Assembly (NCBI GenBank): GCA_964430335.1
Contig: CAYSEN010000024.1
Coordinates: 1-6,008, forward strand
Source: SIBU01 sp964430335
GTDB taxonomy: Bacteria > Patescibacteriota > Minisyncoccia > Phycocordibacterales > SIBU01
Direction of reading: 5' to 3'
DNA length: 6,008 bases
Shown: one piece after another, positions 4,066 through 6,008 of the stretch
Layout of the letters: each line of letters begins with the position of its first letter
Numbering within the stretch: the stretch's first letter is position 1
Program-made: the position numbers and the translations under genes
The notes under the pieces: model-generated
Database searches by the model: none
What the model saw: only the letters and a program-made list of their open reading frames with translations
Told to the model about the DNA's origin: nothing

Positions 4066-6008
4066 ATGGATAAAAACACGCCAATAGAAAAAATCGGGCG
4101 CCTCCACGCTTTGCACAAGTCTGCTCTAAAAAAGCTTGGAGTAATTACCGTTCTAGACCTTTTGTATCACTTTCCTACCAGATACGGCGACACCTCCGAA
4201 ATGAAAAGCATCTCGAGTCTAACAGCAGGCGAAACAGCAGTAATTTTTGGGAAAATTACAGGTCTCAAAACTGGTAAAGGTTTCAAAACCAAAATTACAA
4301 TGGCCGAAGGCACGATCGAGGACGACACCGGCAAAATCAAAGCTGTATGGTTTAACCAGCCCTACATCGCAAAAATGACTGGTGAAGGTGCCTTCGTGAG
4401 AGTAGAAGGTAAAGTCTCAAAACGCAAGAAAAATGACGAAATTTACTTCAGTAATCCTAAGATTGAGACAGTAAATAAAATCCCAATCGGTGTAGGCGAT
4501 TCACTTTTTGGCGAAGAGGGTGAAAAACACGCTCTCTACCCAGTGTATCCAGAATCTCGAGGAGTGACTTCTAACTGGATATATCACACCGTACTAAAAA
4601 TTTTCGGTAGTGGCCTTTTGGAAAATCTGGAGGATCCAATACCTAGTGAAATTTTAGAAAAATATAATCTGCCGAGTATAAAAACTGCTCTAATCTGGGT
4701 TCACTCACCTCAAAAAACACAAGATGCAGAAACAGCTAGAAAGAGATTCGCTTTTGAGGAAGTTTTTCTGATTCAACTTGAAAAGCAAAAAACTAAAACA
4801 GAATGGCAAAGCAAGAAAAGCTTTGTAATTGAGAAAACAAACGAAGAAATCGAAAAATTTGTAAGTAGATTTCCCTTCAAAACAACAACGGGGCAAAATA
4901 ATGCAATTTCCTCAATCTTAAGTGATTTTAAAAAAGGAAGTGCAATGTCTCGGCTACTTGAAGGAGATGTCGGTTCTGGAAAAACCGCAGTTGCGGCCAC
5001 GACAGTTTTTGCCGTAACCACAAGTCGTCCGAAAGGACAGAATTTTGGAGCACTCCAGACTGCATACATGTGCCCTACCGAAATTCTCGCGACTCAACAT
5101 TTCGAATCCTTCATAAAATATTTCTCACATCTTCCTATACAAATTGCACTAATCACAGGCTCTGGTTGTCGTAAATTTCCCTCTAAGGTAAATCCTGAGG
5201 GATGGACTGACATATCGAGAAACCAACTTCTAAAATGGGTTGCAAACGGAGAAATCCCTATACTAATCGGAACACATACGCTGATTCAAAAGTCTGTAAA
5301 ATTTAAAAATTTGGCGTATGTAATTATCGACGAGCAACATCGTTTTGGTACGGCCCAGAGGCAAAAATTAGTCCGAAAAGACAATATCGCCCCTCACCTT
5401 CTTTCCATGACAGCGACGCCTATTCCGAGAACCTTGGCACTGACAATTTACGGCGATCTAGACTTAACACTCCTAGACGAAATGCCGGCTGGGCGCAAAG
5501 CAATAATCACTGAAATCGTCTTACCGACAAACCGTGAAGCAATTTACGAAAAAATTCGTGAAGAGCTAAAAGCTGGTCGGCAAGCATACGTCATTTGTCC
5601 AAGAATTGACCTCCCCGATCCAGACAAGGAGGCATCAGTGATCGCAAAATCAGTAAAAGAAGAGGCTGAAAGATTGCAAACAAAAATTTTTCCAGAGTAC
5701 ACAGTCGATATTCTTCACAGCAAAATGACTCCTGTAGCCAAAGATGAAATTATGAGTGATTTTAAAGACGGCAAAATTAAAATTCTTGTTGCCACTTCTG
5801 TGGTCGAAGTCGGCGTAAATGTTCCTAATGCGACTGTAATTGTGATAGAAGGCGCTGAAAGATTTGGTCTGGCGCAACTTCACCAACTTCGTGGTCGTGT
5901 TATCAGAAGCAACCATCAGGCCTACTGTTACGTCTTTGCCGAAACCAAAACTCAAAAAACCTTTGATCGACTCAAAGCATTAAGCACGGCAAAAAATGGC
6001 TTTGAATT
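4066..6008 (+). CDS. recG: ATP-dependent DNA helicase RecG (3' end beyond window)
   Basis: 647 codons visible without a stop; family members are about 680-700 residues, so the C-terminus is missing at the edge. RecG unwinds branched DNA, remodelling stalled forks and Holliday junctions. The N-terminal part (IGRLHALHKSALKKLGVITVLDLLYHFPTRY written in pieces: IGRLHALHK at 10-18, DLLYHFPTRY at 31-40) is the usual RecG entry, followed by the OB-fold wedge domain (about 50-135). Helicase motifs: I GDVGSGKT (300-307), GTHTLIQ (402-408), II DEQHRFG (422-428), III SMTATPIPR (447-455), then VATSVVEVGVNVPNA, ERFGLAQLHQLRGRV and RSNHQAYC. Motif VI reads RGRVIRS (609-615) where RGRVGRG is usual; both arginines remain. 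The stretch between TGS (364-366) and GTH (402-404) looks about ten residues longer than usual and carries CRKFPSKVNPEGWTDISR. The ATG at 4066 fits the family N-terminus; no Shine-Dalgarno is present. Confidence 0.96.
   Translation, partial: MDKNTPIEKIGRLHALHKSALKKLGVITVLDLLYHFPTRYGDTSEMKSISSLTAGETAVIFGKITGLKTGKGFKTKITMAEGTIEDDTGKIKAVWFNQPYIAKMTGEGAFVRVEGKVSKRKKNDEIYFSNPKIETVNKIPIGVGDSLFGEEGEKHALYPVYPESRGVTSNWIYHTVLKIFGSGLLENLEDPIPSEILEKYNLPSIKTALIWVHSPQKTQDAETARKRFAFEEVFLIQLEKQKTKTEWQSKKSFVIEKTNEEIEKFVSRFPFKTTTGQNNAISSILSDFKKGSAMSRLLEGDVGSGKTAVAATTVFAVTTSRPKGQNFGALQTAYMCPTEILATQHFESFIKYFSHLPIQIALITGSGCRKFPSKVNPEGWTDISRNQLLKWVANGEIPILIGTHTLIQKSVKFKNLAYVIIDEQHRFGTAQRQKLVRKDNIAPHLLSMTATPIPRTLALTIYGDLDLTLLDEMPAGRKAIITEIVLPTNREAIYEKIREELKAGRQAYVICPRIDLPDPDKEASVIAKSVKEEAERLQTKIFPEYTVDILHSKMTPVAKDEIMSDFKDGKIKILVATSVVEVGVNVPNATVIVIEGAERFGLAQLHQLRGRVIRSNHQAYCYVFAETKTQKTFDRLKALSTAKNGFE

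Noticed and set aside
4705..5955. Minus-strand open frames (4705-4896, 4773-5069, 5650-5955)
   Set aside because: They lie opposite recG, overlap each other and contain no recognisable domain.

Overview
The window looks like AT-rich bacterial DNA from a small-genome lineage, most likely a member of the Candidate Phyla Radiation (Patescibacteria, Parcubacteria/Nomurabacteria-like). This is an inference. It rests on the style of the secreted Ser/Thr/Gly-rich fibre-like protein (SYQGRL and LSPRQRI N-terminal domain followed by GGTG repeats), a tRNA gene without encoded CCA, very compact gene spacing, the near absence of Shine-Dalgarno sequences, and a RecG with lineage-style deviations. No 16S or ribosomal protein marker is present to prove it. 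The run of 100 Ns at 2792-2891 marks a draft scaffold, perhaps metagenomic.

Layout. Positions 1-2033 (minus strand) hold the N-terminal 677 codons of a large secreted protein that runs off the left edge. It has a signal peptide, a beta-rich N-terminal domain and tail-fibre-like repeats. A divergent intergenic region (2034-2302) carries a promoter for each direction and a striking GATC-centred palindrome. Positions 2303-2701 (plus) encode a small cytosolic SpoIIAA/STAS-like protein that ends in a strong hairpin terminator. Positions 2778-3058 (minus) hold a tRNA-Ser(GCT) gene plus remnants of at least one more tRNA-like copy flanking the assembly gap. Positions 3189-3978 (plus) form a two-gene operon: a membrane-anchored cytochrome b5-domain protein and a DoxX-like four-helix membrane protein, closed by a 24-bp perfect hairpin. 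Positions 4066-6008 (plus) hold recG, complete for all visible helicase motifs but cut by the right edge.

Functional view. The cytochrome b5/DoxX pair is the only likely functional module: a haem-binding redox domain held at the membrane next to a small membrane protein of a family linked to quinone or redox chemistry. recG (branched-DNA helicase, recombination and fork rescue) and tRNA-Ser are housekeeping. The large fibre protein is probably exported and displayed at the cell surface. Three of the four promoters found share an extended -10 element (TGnTAnAAT), and recG may be transcribed as a leaderless mRNA. I did not find a convincing previously undescribed multi-gene system. The best candidates for a second look are the b5/DoxX pair, the palindromic operator-like site, the broken tRNA-like repeat at the gap, and the fibre protein.
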